From NCBI GenBank assembly GCA_002862965.1, contig PKCW01000123.1, forward strand, positions 1 through 9,401: 9,401 bases of DNA, read 5' to 3'. Positions 6,657 through 9,401 of this stretch are shown one piece after another. Every line of letters starts with the position of its first letter. The stretch's first letter is position 1. The notes beneath the pieces were generated by a model that saw only the letters and a program-made list of their open reading frames with translations, was not told the DNA's origin and ran no database searches. Position numbers and translations under genes: made by a program. Origin of the DNA: Pseudomonadota bacterium (GTDB taxonomy: Bacteria; Pseudomonadota; Gammaproteobacteria; UBA5335).

Positions 6657-8498
6657 ATGGATCATCCCTTGCGTCGCCGTCCTTCGCTGCTGGCCTGCAT
6701 GCTGCTGCCCGTCGGTGCAGTCCAGGCCCAGGTCGACGAGACCGCCGAAACCGTCGTGGTGACGGCCACGCGCACCGCCCAGACCGTCGATGACAGCCTC
6801 GCGCCGGTCACCGTCATCACCCGCGAAGACATCGAGCGGCTGCGCCCGACGAGCCTGCCCGATCTGCTGGCCGGCCAACCCGGCGTCGACGTGTCCAGCA
6901 GCGGCGCCTTCGGCAAGCTCAGCGCCGTCAGCCTGCGCGGCACCAGCGCCGGCCAGACCCTGGTGCTGATCGACGGCATCCGCGTCGGCTCGGCCACCAC
7001 CGGCACCGCGTCTCTCGAACTCATCCCGCCCGAGCAGATCGAGCGCATCGAGATCGTGCGCGGGCCGCGCGCCAGCCTCTACGGCGCCGACGCGCTGGGC
7101 GGCGTGATCCAGATCTTCACCCGGCCCGGCGCGAGCGGCGGCAGCGGCTGGGAGGCGAGCGCCAGCGGTGGCAGCTTCGGCACGTTCAGCGGCCGGGTCG
7201 CCGCCCGCGGCGCGCTTGGCGATACGCGCTATCACCTCACCGCTTCGGGCCTGAGCAGCGACGGCTATGACGTCCAGAAAGACGGCGTCGCGGGCAGTTT
7301 CGGGCCCACCCCGATCGAGCCCGACGACGACCGCTATCGCAACACGGCGCTGAACGTGGGGGCGACGCACCGCCTCGGCAACGGGGCCGAGCTGGGCGCT
7401 CAGGCGCTGCGCGCGCAGGGTCGCACCGACTACGACGGCTTCCCCAACCGGACCGATTTCGTCCAGCAGGTGCTGAGCGCTCATCTGGGTGGCGAACTGG
7501 CCGCGGGCTGGTACAGCCGCCTCACCGTCGGCGAGAGTCGCGATGAATCCGACAGCCTGATCGACGGCGCCGACCTGTCCACCTTCGACACCCGGCGCAG
7601 CAGCGCCAGCTGGCAAAACGACCTCAGCCTGCCGGGCGCGCAATTGCTCACCGTCGGGCTGGACGGCTGGCGCGACCGCGTCGACGGCACCACCGCCTTC
7701 ACCGAGGACAGCCGCGACAACTGGGCGGTCTTCGCCCAGGACCAGTTCGCGCTGGGCCGGCACCAGTTCATCGTCGGGCTGCGCCGCGACGACGACGAAT
7801 CCTTCGGCGCCCAGACCACCGGCAACGCCACCTGGGGCATGGCGCTGCGCGACGACCTGCGCCTGACCGCGAGCTATGGCACGGCCTTCAAGGCGCCGAC
7901 CTTCAACGACCTGTATTACCCCAACGACGGCTTCTATGGCGGCAATCCCGATCTGGACCCCGAGACCGCGCGCAACGTCGAGCTTGGCCTGCGCTACGAT
8001 CTGGCGGCGCTCGGCTTCAACATGAATGTGTTCCGCAACGACATCGACGATCTGATCATCTTCGACGCCGCGCAAGCCACGGTCGACAACATCGACCGCG
8101 CACGCATCGACGGCGCGGAAGGCGGCGTCACCTGGCGCACCGAGGACTGGCGTGCCCATGCCGCGCTGACCGTGCTCGATACCGAAAACCGCACCACCGG
8201 CGGCGAGTTGCCGCGCCGCGCCGAAACCAGCGCCCGCGTGGAAGTCGACCGATCGTTCGGCGCCTATCGCGTGGGCACCACCCTGCTCACTCAGGACGGC
8301 CGTTTCGACGATGCGGCGAACACGGTTCCGCTCGCCGGCTACGGCCGCGTCGATGTCCGGGCCGAATGGCTGTTCGCGCCGCAGTGGGCGGTGCAGGCCC
8401 GCATCGAGAACGTGCTCGACCGGGACTATGAAACCGCGGCCACCTACGCCCAGCCGGGCCGCGCCGGCTACCTCACGCTCAGCTACCGGACGCCGTGA
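6657..8498 (+). CDS. btuB: TonB-dependent vitamin B12 outer-membrane receptor BtuB
   Basis: This 613-residue TonB-dependent receptor is the expected length for BtuB, which imports cobalamin across the outer membrane using energy relayed by TonB. Residues 1-24 form a signal peptide (cleavage after VQA). ETVVVTATRT (31-40) is the TonB box. The plug runs from about 45 to 157, including VSLRGTSAGQTLVLIDGIRV (91-110) and IEIVRGPRASLYGADALGGV (131-150). The remainder is barrel, with FKAPTFNDLYYP (411-422), GNPDLDPETARNVELG (429-444) and IENVLDRDYETA (583-594), all typical of this family. The ATG at 6657 is fixed by the signal peptide and the AGGCAGGA nine bases upstream. The upstream B12 riboswitch supports assignment as a corrinoid rather than a siderophore receptor. 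The chain ends in RTP instead of the usual terminal aromatic residue. Its stop overlaps the tonB start. Confidence 0.95.
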   Translation: MDHPLRRRPSLLACMLLPVGAVQAQVDETAETVVVTATRTAQTVDDSLAPVTVITREDIERLRPTSLPDLLAGQPGVDVSSSGAFGKLSAVSLRGTSAGQTLVLIDGIRVGSATTGTASLELIPPEQIERIEIVRGPRASLYGADALGGVIQIFTRPGASGGSGWEASASGGSFGTFSGRVAARGALGDTRYHLTASGLSSDGYDVQKDGVAGSFGPTPIEPDDDRYRNTALNVGATHRLGNGAELGAQALRAQGRTDYDGFPNRTDFVQQVLSAHLGGELAAGWYSRLTVGESRDESDSLIDGADLSTFDTRRSSASWQNDLSLPGAQLLTVGLDGWRDRVDGTTAFTEDSRDNWAVFAQDQFALGRHQFIVGLRRDDDESFGAQTTGNATWGMALRDDLRLTASYGTAFKAPTFNDLYYPNDGFYGGNPDLDPETARNVELGLRYDLAALGFNMNVFRNDIDDLIIFDAAQATVDNIDRARIDGAEGGVTWRTEDWRAHAALTVLDTENRTTGGELPRRAETSARVEVDRSFGAYRVGTTLLTQDGRFDDAANTVPLAGYGRVDVRAEWLFAPQWAVQARIENVLDRDYETAATYAQPGRAGYLTLSYRTP

Positions 8499-9292
8499 CG
8501 CGCCGGCGCATCACGCACCACCCGCCCGCCGACACGAGCGCTCTCGCCGTGGCGGTGGCCGGGCATCTGCTCCTGATCGGGCTATTGATCGTGGCGCTGC
8601 CGGCGCCACGCCCACCCGCCGTCCATTCCGATCGCGTTCTGCAACTGATGCCACTGCCGGCGGCGCCGGCAGTGCCCGAACCGGCCGCGGTGCGCACACC
8701 AGCCCCATCCGCGGCGATCGACAGGACGGCAGCGCCATGGGCGGCGGCGCCTGCCGTGGCCGACACGGCCGCAGCGCCGAACGCTGCGGCGCCCGCTCCG
8801 CGTCCGGTTTCCCGCCGGCCCAGTGGGGCAGTGCGCACAGCCGAGCCGCTTGAGCATTCTCTCGCGGTGGATGAAACGGTCGCGGCGGCGCCGTTGGCAG
8901 TCGTCCCGGCCCCGCCCGCAACCCCGGCGCCGTCCGGGAATGAAGCCGAGGCCGGGGCACCGGCCGGCGCTGCGAGCGGGGAACGAGCGGCGGCCGAGCA
9001 GCGGCTGCGCGAGGACATCCAGCGGCGCGTCCGCCATGACTTTGCCCGCCATTTCCGTTATCCGGCGCTGGCCCGGCGCCATGGCTGGGAAGGCGCGGTG
9101 CGCCTGCGCTACGATGTCACGCCACAAGGCCGGGTGATCAACGTCCGCCTTCTGGCCACCTCGGGCCATCCGGTTCTCGACCGCGATGCCGAGGCAACCC
9201 TGAGCGGCCTCGCGCCGCTCGCGACGGCCGCATGGACCGAGCCGGTCGAGGCGCTGGAGCTGGCCGTTCACTACCGACTGACGGAGGGATGA
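8495..9292 (+). CDS. tonB: TonB family energy transducer dedicated to B12 uptake
   Basis: This 265-residue protein spans the inner membrane and should couple the ExbB/ExbD proton-driven motor to BtuB. It has a short basic N-terminus, one membrane segment (about 15-36, with His24), a long Ala/Pro-rich periplasmic linker (about 37-160) and a C-terminal TonB domain (about 166-265) containing [22 protein letters not shown] (187-208) and a ...[13 protein letters not shown] helix (224-236). His24 matches the position of the functionally important TonB histidine, but the serine usually four residues before it is Ala20. The start is the GTG at 8495, which overlaps the btuB stop by GTGA with no good Shine-Dalgarno, implying translational coupling. 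No exbB or exbD is visible here, so the motor must be encoded elsewhere. Confidence 0.92.
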   Translation: MTRRRITHHPPADTSALAVAVAGHLLLIGLLIVALPAPRPPAVHSDRVLQLMPLPAAPAVPEPAAVRTPAPSAAIDRTAAPWAAAPAVADTAAAPNAAAPAPRPVSRRPSGAVRTAEPLEHSLAVDETVAAAPLAVVPAPPATPAPSGNEAEAGAPAGAASGERAAAEQRLREDIQRRVRHDFARHFRYPALARRHGWEGAVRLRYDVTPQGRVINVRLLATSGHPVLDRDAEATLSGLAPLATAAWTEPVEALELAVHYRLTEG

Positions 9293-9293
9293 G

Positions 9294-9401
9294 GTGGGAC
9301 ACCGCCTGTCGAAGATCTACACCCGCACCGGGGACGCCGGCACCACGGGCCTCGGCGACGGCAGCCGCGTGCCGAAGGACCATGCGCGCGTCGAGGCCTT
9401 C
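9294..9401 (+). CDS. PduO-type cob(I)alamin adenosyltransferase, 5' part only
   Basis: The first 36 codons are present before the window ends. [19 protein letters not shown] (residues 5-23), followed by [11 protein letters not shown], matches the N-terminal ATP-binding motif of PduO-type ATP:cob(I)alamin adenosyltransferases, which convert reduced cobalamin to the coenzyme adenosylcobalamin in the cytoplasm. The start is the GTG at 9294, five bases after a strong GGAGGG (9283-9288) that lies inside the end of tonB; the intergenic gap is one base. An ATG at 9289 is in another frame. As third gene of the riboswitch operon it would act on the corrinoid imported by BtuB and TonB. Confidence 0.92.
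   Translation, partial: MGHRLSKIYTRTGDAGTTGLGDGSRVPKDHARVEAF

Noticed and set aside
6024..8159. Long leftward open frame (711 codons) opposite btuB and the riboswitch
   Set aside because: It runs antisense through a structured RNA and a well-supported receptor gene, and its translation resembles no protein family I know.

Overview
The window is a compact, high-GC stretch of bacterial chromosome. The btuB/tonB/PduO-type cobalamin genes, a DsbG homologue, an M3 oligopeptidase lipoprotein and GTGA start/stop overlaps fit a Gram-negative proteobacterium, most likely a gammaproteobacterium. That placement is inferred from gene content, not from a marker gene. I see no insertion sequence, prophage, CRISPR, rRNA or tRNA.

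Layout: (1) Bases 1-176 are non-coding and carry a near-consensus leftward promoter that fires out of the window. (2) Bases 177-4305 hold a leftward three-gene cluster. In transcription order it encodes an M3B oligoendopeptidase lipoprotein, a two-domain DsbA-fold/HCCA-isomerase-like protein and a histone-deacetylase-family amidohydrolase. The peptidase frame is broken by an apparent one-base deletion near 2508. Restoring it regenerates a family-like C-terminus and a 4-base overlap with the next gene. (3) A 90-base divergent gap (4306-4395) precedes a rightward pair: a periplasmic DsbG-type disulfide isomerase and, 12 bases on, an exported phytase-like esterase. (4) Bases 6256-6656 are a regulatory block with a TTGACA-N17-TAGGCT promoter, a complete cobalamin riboswitch and a leader that can fold into two mutually exclusive hairpins, one of which hides the btuB Shine-Dalgarno sequence. 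(5) From 6657 to the right edge runs a B12 operon: btuB, a dedicated tonB, and the start of a PduO-type cob(I)alamin adenosyltransferase that is cut by the window end.

The right-hand operon forms one pathway. Corrinoid is captured at the outer membrane (BtuB), transport is powered by TonB, and the cobalamin is adenosylated in the cytoplasm, all under one B12-sensing leader. The left half is less easily unified. Its common theme is envelope proteins next to a disulfide isomerase: the exported phytase-like protein and the M3 lipoprotein each have exactly two cysteines beyond the signal peptide (plus the lipid-bearing cysteine in the lipoprotein). I see no strongly novel defence or mobile system. 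The best leads are the riboswitch expression platform, the peptidase frameshift, and the Ser-to-Cys change in the first half of the duplicated DsbA-fold protein.
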